A DNA stretch of 64,000 nt, from contig NC_079887.1 of the NCBI RefSeq assembly GCF_029227915.1, positions 13,084,001-13,148,000 on the forward strand, read 5' to 3'. Made by a program: the position numbers and the translations under genes. Below the pieces are notes generated by a model, which was not told where the DNA came from, did no database searches, and saw nothing but the letters and a program-made list of their open reading frames with translations. This DNA comes from Hydractinia symbiolongicarpus. Lineage: Eukaryota > Cnidaria > Hydrozoa > Anthoathecata > Hydractiniidae. Below are positions 35,464 to 46,680 of this stretch, piece by piece. Positions within the stretch are counted from its first letter, which is position 1. Each line of letters starts with the position of its first letter.

Positions 35464-38246
35464 TTAATAAGGCTTAAACCGCCTCCAAATATTTTCTTCG
35501 GTGAAGCTGTTACAATGACTTTCTTGCCGTTTGAAATCTCGTATTATTTCTGAAAATGCATTTCCTTGGTCGCGTCGATCTTGAAAAGGGTTTAATGCTG
35601 GATTTAGCGTGTGACCGTAGTTCATGTCAAACCGCAAGTTGTTTCCTGGAAAATGCGAAGGAAAAAATAAATGAGGTGTGTTCGCAAAGTTAAATCCTTT
35701 ATTGGCTTGACCGTGATTGGCTTGACTGTGATTGGCTTGATTGCGATTGGCATGACTTTGTCTTGCTTTACAGTAATCGACTTGACTGTAACTTGCTTGT
35801 CCATAACTGGCTTGACTATGACATGCTTCACTGTAATTGGCTTTACTGTCAGTCGCTTGACTGTGATTGGGTGGTCTATGACTGGTTTGGCTGTGAATAG
35901 CTCGTCTTTGACTGGCTTGAATGTGACTAGATTGATGGTCGTTAATCTGCTGTAGCTGCTTTGTCAAACTTTCATATCCTTTGCCCAAATACAGATTGGC
36001 ACCCGGAGAGGGTGGTGGTGTTAGCATAATCTCGTGGTTTAGTTTTTGCTTCATCAGAAATATCTCATGAGAGTCATACATGGAATGTTTAGAAGTTCTT
36101 CTATTAGATATCGATTGTTTTGCTACCACCGGAATTCCAGGTAATAATCCAATCATACATTCGGCAAAGATTGGACTTGGCAAGGGAGGTGCTTCATTAA
36201 GATTTGCCATAAAGGTAGGATGTAATCTGGGTGGGTAGCATAACTCGATGTATTCAGGATGTGTTGTAAAATCGCTGTTGTTAGGCGGGCTTAAGACCGG
36301 ATCAGTGTGTGTTTCGAAAGAGATGGTTTCTCTGGTTGATGTTGAGACAACTTGAGATTTAAAATGATGAATCTTTTTATTTAGCACTAACTAAAACAAA
36401 AAGATTTTGTTTTATTTCCGTTCATTATAATATTTATCAATAATTTTAGTACATGTTCTATTTAATACCCATTCTCTCATTACCGCCCAGTCTTTAACGC
36501 ACACTCTCTCTCCTAAACGCTCACTTTCTCTTAAATGTACTCTCTAATAAACGCCCTTCAAAAATCTTAACAATATATAGAAAACTGTATAGATGCTTCA
36601 AATGTTAAGTTACATTTTTATCACATCTTTGTTTGAAACTGTGAGCAGAGAAAAAGGGCGTAAATAGATTTTTTATAACCATCGATTAAGTTTTATGTTG
36701 GATTCGTTGTTGCATTTTCTTCGTGCAAATCTAACTTTTAATAATCTCTTTTTAACGCCCCTCCCTCTAATTAACACCTGTCCCAAACATTTGGTAATTT
36801 ATGGAACGCTTAGTATTTAAGGTAAACGAACTTAGGTTCTTGCATATAAGAATACACTAAATATTAAAATCCCCACGAAGACATTAAACTTATCTACCTG
36901 CAAATTCCTTTCTTTCACTTTTCGTAATTTCCTTTCTAACTCCTTGTTGTATTCTTGGAGCATTTTATTTTCATCTGAAATTTGGTAAACCCTCTTGAAA
37001 TTCGCCTTTTTTATCAATTCCTGGTGTAGTAACTCGTTGCCAACATGTCTCATGCGTTCATATACAATATTTACTAAAGGCTACAAAGAAAAAGAAAAAA
37101 GGTATGAATTTACACGTATAGAAAGCCCCTATGTAATTTTTACAACAAAAATCTTGGTCTGTATACGTGTCTTTTTGTCACGCAAAATGGTATCGCAAGT
37201 TGCAAGACGCACGCAATAAGGTATTAAAGGGACGGGCGACCCGTTGACTTTTCTACCGGCCACCGACTAATATTATAAAATTATGTTAAGCTTCGTCAAC
37301 CCCGACCATCGTATAAATTTACATCCTTTTAACTTCATCTTTAAATAAATCTGTATCTTCAAAAATAGAAAAAAGGAATCTAAGAACAGATTCTTTGTCA
37401 CCTAAATCAACGTTATTTTTTCAACATGTTTATCCATTTTTTTTTTTTTTTTTTGTCTTTTAAAAGAATCTACAAAATGTTTGGTTTTCAAGTATAAAAC
37501 AAAAGAATATATTTAAAAAATCTGTCACGCAAAATCTTTGCAGTATATTATTTGTAGTATATTATTAAGGTCTGTTTTCATTAACATAAAGATTGTTGTA
37601 CGACAGTCGCACAACAGTTGTACAATACTCGCCGTGACAATAAAAACAGATGTTTTACAACAAAGACAATGCAAGAGAGGTTCCACATATTCTCTACAAC
37701 AGTCGCATAGCAATTGGACAACACTCGCTGTCATGAGATTAATCTATATTATAATGCCCGTATACGTCTGTCTGTCTGTCACGCAAAATGGTAGCTTAGC
37801 TGCGCAATAGCGAGAAGCACGCAATGCGGTATAAAAAGGACAGGCGAACCCGTGGATTTTTCACGGGATAACGACTAGTAAAAACAAATGTTTTACAACA
37901 AAACCAACGAAAGAAAAATGGCGCACATGAAATTTTTCCTCTGTACAACAGTTGCACAACAATTACAGACTTTAAAGGAAGCAAACATTTACAGCCCGAA
38001 TGTTGACTACATTACGACACACCTTTTTCTAGATAACGTCAAGACACTTACGTCATTCTTTTGCGTACTTGCATTTCTTTTTGCCGTCAAATTGCCTGTC
38101 GCCGACTTTTCTTGTTCATTTTCCCTTGAAGCTTTGAAATCGGTAGTGATAGAGCATTCTTCAGTGGCGTTATTATTCCAGTCAATTGATTTTAGGGTCT
38201 TGAACATATGGTCTGACGAGCAAGTTTCATTGTTAAATGCAGCCAT
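35464..38246 (-). CDS. coiled-coil protein, geminin/GEMC1/multicilin-like
   Basis: Three exons join in phase 0: 38246-38052 (65 codons, donor GAC|GTAAGT), 37080-36898 (61 codons, acceptor TTCTTTGTAG, donor CAG|GTAGAT) and 36390-35464 (acceptor TTTTTGTTTTAG). The product is 434 aa. The N-terminus is Asn/Ser/Thr-rich. Residues about 85-135 form a coiled coil with heptad positions in NKMLQEYNKELERKLRKVKE followed by RNLQLVL. The spacing K-x3-Y-x4-EN-x2-L ... KERN-x-QL matches the geminin-family coiled coil, and KERN-x-QL is closest to multicilin as I remember it. A TPPPSP motif lies at about 250. Residues 278-357 are pentapeptide repeats. The end reads FTEENIWRRFKPY. I see no basic region, so bZIP is unlikely; shugoshin-like is an alternative. 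Assigning the family is tentative, but the exon chain is well supported. Confidence 0.6.
35698..35937 (-). repeat. 15-bp tandem array coding 16 pentapeptides
   Basis: Inside the last exon, degenerate 15-bp units encode runs like NHSQANHGQANK and ASYGQASYSQVDY. The consensus is roughly H/Y-S-Q-A-N/S. The reading frame is kept throughout. The product would be His/Asn/Gln/Ser-rich and probably disordered. Confidence 0.85.
37150..37262 (+). mobile_element. Helitron-like mini-element, copy B (degraded)
   Basis: Shares GTATACGTGTC, TTGTCACGCAAAATGGTA and AAGACGCACGCAAT with the intact copies. Both ends are eroded. It lies in intron 1 of the coiled-coil gene. Confidence 0.5.
37605..37975 (+). repeat. 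~100-bp tandem repeat, three units, split by a mini-element
   Basis: Units begin near 37605 (CAGTCGCACAACAGTTG), 37700 (CAGTCGCATAGCAATTG) and 37948 (CAGTTGCACAACAATT). Each is linked by a 'taaaaaca.atgttttacaac' block. The spacing to the third unit fits only if the 136-bp element at 37743-37878 is removed. Confidence 0.75.
37743..37878 (+). mobile_element. Helitron-like mini-element, copy C (best copy)
   Basis: It begins TCTATATTATAATGCCCG, carries a (CTGT)n run, and ends with the hairpin CCCGTG-GATTTTT-CACGGG, seven bases, then CTAG. It sits exactly between A and T, with no target-site duplication. TC start, 3' hairpin, CTRR end and A/T insertion are the hallmarks of Helitrons. At 136 bp it must be non-autonomous. 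The neighbouring tandem unit supplies an approximate empty site (CAATAAAAACAGATG near 37640). Confidence 0.8.
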
Positions 38247-38560
38247 AACTGAAATCTAAATTAAATACCTTGATTTACTTATAAAATTTTTGTGCATTTA
38301 TATTCCGCTCATTTAATTTTCGCGCTTTTACGTTAACGCATATTTAATTTTTGCGCACGCCTTTGTATACAAAAGACGGTTCATGAAAACAAAAAAGCTG
38401 AAAGTCCACTTTAATTTGATTAGCACGTCTGTTCACGGTGCACGCATTGAAGTGCTGAATATTGCGCAATATTTAAGACCGCTTTTCCACACACTGATCG
38501 TTTAGAAAGCCAGAATCATTTTGACTTTTATAAGAGCGTTGCAGGCGCTGCAATGTATAA

Positions 38561-38568
38561 TGACGTCA
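38561..38568. promoter_or_regulatory. CRE palindrome TGACGTCA upstream of the coiled-coil gene
   Basis: A perfect CRE/ATF site about 315 bp upstream of the ATG at 38246. The region is richer in GC than its surroundings. A plausible promoter element, not proven. Confidence 0.35.
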
Positions 38569-38599
38569 TTTCATGATTTCGACCAATAAATTTGCTTGA

Positions 38600-40250
38600 T
38601 TTGCCGCCATTTTGAAATTTGTGCGCGCATTTCTACCTCCAGTGAACATTGTGATGCTTGGACGCACGACCGCAAAGCACTAAGTACGTCGTGCTTTCCG
38701 ATCGAAGTGGACTTTTGCCTTAATGTTGTCGAGAATAATCCGGAAATACAATTGACCAGAATATGCACGTTCAATATTCTTGATCTATCATGGTGAGAAC
38801 ATATTTGAAACACCGCTCGCTAGTTAATGCACGTTCCACGAAGATTCTCGATAATCACCAAACATTCCATTTAAACAATTTTTTTATCTAGAACTTTTAT
38901 TTTTTTGTAAATATTAAATACGAAGGATATAACTATTATGGCAAAAAAGGGCTTGATTAATTCTCTCATTTACTTTCCACTGCAACAAACGTAGCTATTG
39001 CACATCGTAAAAAATATTTATAAAATCTTTTATTTGTATTTTTTATATATTTCATTGGCGCTCAAAACTTTATCAATCTTGGATTTACGCTGTCCAACTC
39101 GGATTATAAATGATATTTAATTTTACGAATAAATTACAATAATTACGTAAAATGATAATTAAAAACGGTAATCTTTTTCCAGATTTCACACAATCTAATT
39201 TAGTTGCACCTTTAGAAAAAAATATTCCGTACACGTAATAATTTTTCGCGCATTTTTGCACCGTCGCAGTTAGGTTTTATTTCGATAACTGGTGCAATTT
39301 ATTAACAAAATTTTTATTAAAAAAAACAGAATGTCAATGTGAAAATAACTCTCGTGTATCGGATAGTTTTTTTAAAAGCGTCAAAATGATGTGAACACAA
39401 AAAAGCGGCATGGCTTTAAGCCAAATATTTTGTTTAAATCACAGAAAAACAGAACATCAGCCAAAATGAAAAGGCTGTCTTTAATTTTAGCGCTATTAGT
39501 GTTAAAAATTCTTTTAAATTGCCGGATGTCAAAAATTTAACTAATAAACTAACAAAAATAGGGAACTTTTATGGGTGCCGATGAGGGCGAAAAAAGCTTT
39601 TGACAAAGAAACTCAGTATCCGAAGGTCGTCCAGGATTTCTATTTGATTTAGAGTGAACTTACACCGGCTAGATTTTTAGGACGTCATGAAAACCTAACT
39701 CATAAATAGCATTAAACTCACTATCAGTACAACTAAATAGATCTTTCTAATAAATTATTGAAAAACAACGGGTATTTGTTCATATTATTAAGGCCGTTTC
39801 ACATTACAGAATATATTACTGTAATGTGAAACGGCCTTTAGAGTTGTTGAATGTGATTTCAAAAGCGGTTGAAAATCAAAACATGCTCATCAATTTTTCA
39901 GAATCCTTTTTCATTTGCTTTTTTGTCACATTGTGTCCTCAAATGCCCTTTTTAAATTTTTTCATCTAAATCAATCCTGACTTTACTTCATTCTAAGAAC
40001 GCTTCAGTTTTAATAACTAAGCTTTTTTCGAGTTTATTAAAACTCTGATTCTCTTATACGAAAGCTTAGACGCAAACGAATGGGGCTGAGAAAATCCCTA
40101 AAATACAAATCCACCAATTAATTAACACAAGATAATTTCTCACAGCAAAAATGTGGTCACATCTTACCCTAAAAATGGTAACAGATTTAATAATGTTTGT
40201 TCAGGTGAGTAAGACCATTCGCGTCCATAATTATAAAGAAAAAAGGATTT
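38600..40250. other. non-coding stretch
   Basis: Apart from the hairpin at 39790-39838, nothing is recognised. Open frames on both strands at 38571-38813 overlap each other and show no domain. Confidence 0.4.
39790..39838. repeat. perfect 20-bp inverted repeat, 9-base loop
   Basis: AAGGCCGTTTCACATTACAG is followed after 9 bases by its exact reverse complement. It is either a minimal fold-back element or the fused ends of a MITE. Perfect pairing suggests it is young or maintained. Confidence 0.9.
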
Positions 40251-40254
40251 CCAG

Positions 40255-40400
40255 ACAGTGACCACGTAAGCAAAGAACAATAGAGGTAACCAATGAAAAA
40301 GCGCAGTCAGTATTCTGACCGCAGAAAATTTGTTTGCGACCTAGTGTAATTTTTTCCCATTTTAACTATTCCGATTTTCCGGTGGTAAGAAAATTATGCT
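40255..40400. repeat. dispersed TE fragments with partners at 42.7 and 45.4 kb
   Basis: About 40260-40320 is the reverse complement of 42684-42745, sharing 'tactgactgcgcttttt.att'. The adjoining 40313-40400 matches 45407-45490 ('taactattccgattttc' against 'gaactattctgattttc'). This is a broken mobile element without terminal structure that I can define. Confidence 0.55.
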
Positions 40401-41246
40401 GGGTCTCGTGGCACAGTTTTTTATGACAATGATTACTTTTTCTGTTTGTTTAGTTTTTGTTGTCTCTTACTTCCCCATTTCTAGCATATAAACAAGAAAT
40501 TTAACCTTATAAAATATCGCATTTCCCTAACTTTGATCACTTATCCTCCCTCGCTTTTGCAGATATAAACCGCCAAATTAGACTCGAACTGAATGGTTTC
40601 TATTAGCAGTAAAAAATTCAAAATCTCTTAGGAATACCTATGGTTATAATGTTCTCCCGTCAATGACCAAATAACATGAAAGCGAGGCTAGCAATTATTT
40701 TGGAATGCAAATAACTTGGAACGGAGGCTTTCCACGGCAGGGTTCTTATGTAAAATTTTCTTCTGATGAAGTTGTCTTGTCAATGATCAAATAACATGGA
40801 AACGAGGCTAAAACTGTACAGAGTTTCACTACGTGTGGCGACCAATTCTTTAGGAACAGCACCATACGACATTGTCCATCGTTACGTAAAAGTTCTCAAC
40901 TTCACACACCAGCCCATTTTTGTAAAGGCATCTGGTTTGCGAATTATTATGTAATGTAAAATTGGAATATGGCGGACCAACGCGTTGTAAACCGAAGGTG
41001 AAAGCGAAACTTTTTTTAACAAATTGGCGCTAAATTCGATATGTTAAGCGAGCTAAAAGCCGTCGTACTGAAGTAAAATTAGAATTACACTTACAAAATA
41101 TACGCTTTGAATATAAAAATTAGCTACCCCAAGCAACCAGCTCCCCAAATATTTTCCAACTGAGTTACCTCATGTTTTTCAATTAACCCAATTCGCATAA
41201 ACTCCTAATTCCTCGTGCTTGCGGTTGAATATTGTGTAAAATATTA

Positions 41247-41694
41247 CAGTTAATTCCCAGTAACTCGACCCCCCAAAAGAAACGAGGATTAACGAATATT
41301 CGAGTTAAAAAAAGCTCCTGTTACTTCGAATGTAGTCTAAAATAAGATTATAGTTCGAGTTAAAGTGATTTTTTCAGTTACCGGGAAAAAGTGCAATCTT
41401 GGCGATGAAAAAGGCATGCAAGCCTCTTCTACATTGAATTTTCCTTGAAAAACAGCATTATCTACTATATTATATCAAAAGTTAAAAAAAACTAAAATTA
41501 GAATTTAAAATCTGAGTAAAAAGTTAGAGTTATCCGAAGAAATTAGCCTCATGGGGAACAAAAAATGGGTCGAGTTATCCGAGGTTCCAGTTACCTGGAA
41601 TTTTTTATAAGAAAGGATGACGAAAGTTTAAGGAGCCCTGCTTTGAGATAAAGAAAGTTCGAGTTATCTGGCGTTCGAGTTACCAGGCTAACTG
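41247..41694. mobile_element. TA-flanked MITE, Tc1/mariner-like ends
   Basis: Left end CAGTTAATTCCCAGTAACTC and right end (reverse complement) CAGTTAGCCTGGTAACTCGA form imperfect terminal inverted repeats. Both are flanked by TA. The interior repeats GTTCGAGTTA / CGAGTTATCC several times. The 448-bp length and lack of any frame make it a MITE. TA target and ends fit the Tc1/mariner group by general knowledge. Confidence 0.75.
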
Positions 41695-43690
41695 TACATT
41701 GGTTCGCACCTACCATAAAAACAAAAATTACGTTGTTCTAAGACCTTATTATTTTGGCTTAGCATACATAATAAAAATAAATTAAAAATTTATTTTTTTT
41801 ATATATTTTTTTACTCTGTTTGTCCTAAAGTAAAGTTTTCATCGACTTTGATTCATAGTTAAAATAAGTTAAACATCTTAATGTATATTTCGAACAAATT
41901 TCAAAACGATATTACACACAATATTAAATTTAGAAACATATATACAGTTAAATATACCTCGTCGTGTGAACCTTCCTCTTCAAAGATTTGCTAAGAATTC
42001 GCTAAGCATGTTTTTAGGACAGGTGTTTGTGCTCAAAGTCCATTTAACACTTTTTTAGAAATTAGTTGAAAAACAAACAAATTACTGATCGGAAACTATA
42101 TTTCTATTATGTCAATTTCAATAGCCTTTGTGGAAAGATTTTTGTGTCGATGTCTTTGTGCACAGAAGTTGTTTTTATTCGTCGTTGTTTTTAATTACGG
42201 GACGTTTGCATGGTCCAAAATTTCCTCGTTAACAGAAATAAGTTTTCAGGACACGAAAAATAAATCTGAAGAAAATACCTGCAGAGATCAAAGGTAGATA
42301 GGTATGATCGAGAGTTCGGTAAAGCGGGGCATTAATTTGTCTACGTGATTTATCTTCCAGTGGAAGAGATATTGTATTTGATTTGGAATCATTTTAAAAA
42401 TCCACAACGCTTTCTCAGCTCAAGGCATTTTTTCCACCTATCCGAATGTTTTTGTCGTCCATCATGAGAGCACAAAGTTTAAAACGAAATCATGCTCAAA
42501 TATGTCCGACACCTCTCCCGAAAGCCATACTTTGAAACTTTTGATACACATGATGAAAAATGGTATGCATGTTTCTGCGCGCGTTGCGTACCATGAGACC
42601 CACCATAATTTTTTTTACCACTGGGAAACCGGAATAGTTTAGGTGGGGAAAACGCTGGGTCCGACACGAATTTCTTGAGGCCAAAATACTGACTGCGCTT
42701 TTTGATTGGTTACTTCTATTGTTCCTTACTCACGTGATCAGCATCTTAAAATCCTTTGTTTTGAGCGCGAATTCACTCACCTGATTTTATATATTTCATT
42801 CTCGTATTATTTAGAAGAGTAAGATGTAACCACGCCGGCTTTTTGCTCATTGGTTGATTTTAATTCAAGGGTTTGCTGTGAGGTGGGCTAGTTCCAGACG
42901 AGAGACTCCAAAAGTTGACACTGCTAAAAAGTATCATGACTTTGATTTACAACCTTTATTGTAAAAAAAAAAAATGTGAAAAGATTAATCTAAAGTGATA
43001 CTAAAAACAAAATTCTAAATAATAGAAATGCGTAGGATTAATGTAACTAAAAATGCCAAAATTTTTTAAATTATTGCTAAAATGATACTTAATTTGTTCG
43101 AAGTGTAAATTTGATGTCACTACCATTTTAAGAAACAAAGAAAGAAAAAGGTACCTTCGCAGGTCTGGATCCTCTTATTAATGCATAAGAATATACTACA
43201 GTGAAACATAGGAGTTGTTTATAAAGGGAAGATATATTTAATAAAGCATTCTACCACAGATTTGCATAGCACTTCTTTTAATTCGATTTTTGTTAAACAT
43301 GGCGAAGGGTTTTGATTTTTATCTTTTCAACATTCTGCATGTACGTTTCTTATCAATAATTTTTTTGCAAAAAAACGTGAATGGTAACTAGGTACAACCA
43401 AATCGCTAAAGTAACGCCCAACAGACGACCCTGTAGTTGAACGGTTGAACAAGAAACAGACAGACGAACATACGGAGGTAGCTACGACAAGCACAAAAAG
43501 ACGACAACGGACGGGCGGATTATTAATAGACAAAACAAACAAACGGTCAGGTGACGAATGCACCGACGCACGACAGATTTTTATAACCTCTGGTTCACGA
43601 CTGTAGCTATATGAACAAAAAATTTACAAAACCACTTCATTTTTTTTTAATTTATGTGACAATGGCATTAATTATGCACATAATTATTTT
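41695..43690. other. non-coding stretch
   Basis: No gene is recognised. Overlapping minus frames near 42479-42684 and the frame at 43327-43563 show no known domain. A copy of the 40260-40320 repeat lies at 42684-42745. Confidence 0.4.
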
Positions 43691-43691
43691 A

Positions 43692-43837
43692 TCTTTATTA
43701 TAGTACCCGTATACGTCTGTCCGTCCGTCTGTCTGTCACACAAAATGGTAGCTTAGTTGCGCAAGTAGCGAGACGCATGCAATGCGGTATAAAAAGGACG
43801 GGAAAGCCCGTGGATTTTTCCATGGGCTAACGACTAG
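43692..43837 (+). mobile_element. Helitron-like mini-element, copy D
   Basis: Starts TCTTTATTATAGTACCCG, contains GTCCGTCCGTCTGTCTGTC, and ends with hairpin CCCGTGGATTTTTCCATGGG, CTAACGA and CTAG followed by T. Relative to copy C the stem has a G.T pair but keeps the fold, so the hairpin looks maintained. Confidence 0.75.
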
Positions 43838-45090
43838 TTCCCCAAAAATAATCATCAGATTAAATAACGCCTTCAAAAACAGTCAGAATTGCATGAAATT
43901 TTTAATATGAGTTCTTTACTTTTTTTTATATATATGTAAAAAATATTTTTCAAGTTGACCAATCAAGCTATAATAAAAAAATTATCAGTTACCACATATG
44001 ACCAAAGAAGTGTAATATTGAATGATTCTAAAAAATATCTCAATCTGCTTCATAGAAAACGTTTAAAATATTCTAATCTTTAAAAAATGCAAAATTTAAC
44101 GCAATAATCTCTTTCCTATCAAAGTTATTCTTTTAAAAGGTCAAAATTTGACAAAAAAGCCAAAACAAAACATTTAAAAAATAATCTTGTGTAATAATCT
44201 AATAATAAACAAGTTAAAATTGCAGATATCCAGAAGTTTTACCATCTTCGAACTTTTTATCAGTGAATCCTTTTCTAAATGCTCTGAGCTTTTTACATCT
44301 TGACACTGGCTGTTAATTTGAGGTTAGAATATTTGACACGACGAGTGTCTGCTTTTGCACTTTTGCACTCAACCGCAATCTATGCCTAATTTTTGAAACA
44401 ACGGAATTAGTCCTATATAGCACCATCATCATAGGCAAAACATCGGGAGCAATTAAAGTGTCTTAGGAAAGTATTCCCAACAAAAACTCTTTTTAGGCAC
44501 CTTGCCCAAATTAAATTATAAAGCGATTCGTTGAAGCTTTGTGTTTGGCCGCATGCTGAGATTTCTTAAAACGTGCATTGCTGCCGAGATCTTTGTACGA
44601 AAATGAGGTCAGAGACTGCTTTGTCTACACTGACTTTTTTCTTGCAAGTATTTTCACTAGTAATCTTATTATTTTGAAATTTACGCTATGACTCCGCAAT
44701 ACGGGGACAATGCTAATGTCTGTTTTCTTGATATTCGTTATTAGACGCGGCAGCTTTCTTCATAGCATATAAGTGATTTGTATTCTGCCGAATAGCCAGT
44801 CCATTAATGGTTTTGAAGAGTATTCATCAACCTTGTCTGACAACCTTTCCTTCCCACATCCAATTCCTTTACCATCAGAAAGTTTTTTTTCCTGCGTAAT
44901 TTCTTTTTATAGCGCGATGACGTGAACTAACTGTTTTTTTTTGCATATGTTCAATACATTCTTCTTTGGTAATTGTGTGGCCTGAATAAGTAATAGATTT
45001 TGAAATCTCATCAAAAGAAGAAAGTATATATACGAGGTAGGAAATGTGTCAGTTATGTAGCATTGTATTCTTGCGTAAATAACAGATTAG
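43838..45090. other. non-coding stretch
   Basis: AT-rich, no open frame of note, no repeat defined. Confidence 0.4.
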
Positions 45091-45099
45091 GCGCCCGGG

Positions 45100-45430
45100 G
45101 CGCTGATTTAAAAATTTCATCTTGAAAGGGGGCGCTTACTGGCAGGAGCAGCTAATTCAGCAGGGGCTTTTCTTTTTTTCTTTTTCAGAGAAGCAAATTT
45201 TTTAAACTTCATCTCATAATTTTCTCAAATATTTTCATCTTCATCGTCCTTGTCTACGTCTATCGTGAGATATTAAGGGGCAGCATTTACAAAATCACCT
45301 TCATCAATTTCAAACGGATTGATGTCTTTTTCAGTCAAAATTAGTAGTTGACTTTTTAAACATTCTTTTCCCGTCAATTTTATTCCAACTCCGGGGCGCT
45401 AATTCGTCAGAACCGCAAAAAAATCGTTTG
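45100..45430 (-). pseudogene. possible transposase C-terminal relic
   Basis: On the minus strand one frame reads GKECLKSQLLILTEKDINPF then EIDEGDFVNAAP. A stop follows, then YLTIDVDKDDEDENI. The acidic tail resembles the C-terminus of pogo/Tigger-type transposases, but that is only an impression. The stop shows it is dead if it was ever coding. Confidence 0.2.
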
Positions 45431-45778
45431 AGATCCAGAGTAATTTTTTTCCACCTGAACTATTCTGATTTTCTGATGTTCGAAATGGTATTGCATTTTA
45501 TATCTGCTTTAATTTAACTTTTACTCAGTTTTTTTAGTATAGCTACTTATCTCATTAGGAGTTATTTCTGCCTGCTATTCTTATAAAATACATTCTTATT
45601 AAAATAGGCATGTATTCTTTGGCCGATACTTGAGTAAAAAATGCTTTCGGTTCACGTGAAATGTCGCTTATATATCTCTGAGAACATGTAAAAAATGCTA
45701 TTATAAGTATAAATTGTTTATGCAGTAACTACCTCGCCTTTCGTTTTTTAGGTTATTTTTCATCGATTTATATAATCT

Positions 45779-46036
45779 AGCGTGGCCTTGTGATTATGAA
45801 GTTCGCTTCGTAATCACAAGGTCCGTGGTTCGGTCCACAGCGCGGGCATGTTTAGCAAGTGTCTTTACTACAGCTACGGGTCAGCCCATGCCATGTGAGG
45901 GAAATTGGGTAGGTTATGCCGGTGTATACTTAATGTATACATTCCGAACACAGGACCCACATTGATAACAGTGTTTCGAACACTGAAGTGGCTATATCCT
46001 GTATAAACATTTGGAATAATAATAATAATATATTAC
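45779..46036 (+). mobile_element. tRNA-derived SINE, copy 2
   Basis: The tRNA-like head has a TGGCCTTGTGATTA A-box region, a GAAGTTCGCTTC hairpin and GTGGTTCGGTCCAC (B box and T stem). The body contains 'acgggtcagcccatgc' and 'gtgagggaaattggg', matching the body of copy 1 at 28951. The tail is (AAT)n ending near 46030. Confidence 0.75.
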
Positions 46037-46680
46037 AATATATATAAAAATATTATAAAAAAAATAAAACGATGGAAAGTTTATTATTTTAACTCATATG
46101 TTTTTTAATGACAATGGTATCCAAGCAAAAAATAAATAAATAAAAAAATACGAATTAGTATGGTATGCGAATGTTTTTGTTTGTTCCATTCAGCGCCAGT
46201 TAATACAACCACTAATTTCATGAAATTAAAGAGTTAACCATACTTACAATTAAGGGTGACGAAGGCAACCAAAAATAGTAGGGAAAAATAAACACACAAG
46301 GAACAAATAAAGCAAAAGACAAATATACAAGAAAACAAACAAACAAACAAACAAAGGTGCAGAGTGAAAAACAAACAGAAAAGTGACGCATATAGTTCGC
46401 CAACAAGTGTTCATTAAAACTCATTTTAATAAGCAAAAATGGCAGATATGTATATATACAACAAAAAAGTACTTCCGACTTCCATTAAATCATCTTTAGA
46501 TAATATTGGCGATAATTGTTGACTTTATTTTCGTTCATTGCCTTTCTTCAGACTGGGATTCCTTCCATTTTTATAACAATGAATGTTTCAAAAAAAATTT
46601 CCAACGCATTTCTTCAGTAGAAGTCGATACGCTGACCTCCATTCCTTTCTCTGGCATTTTTTCCAACTGAATTTTCTTTA

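Noticed and set aside
35671-35955. Plus-strand frame of Thr/Ile/Gly repeats
   Set aside because: Antisense shadow of the pentapeptide repeat in the coiled-coil gene.
35464-38246. bZIP transcription factor
   Set aside because: The heptads fit a zipper, but the residues before it contain no basic DNA-binding region.
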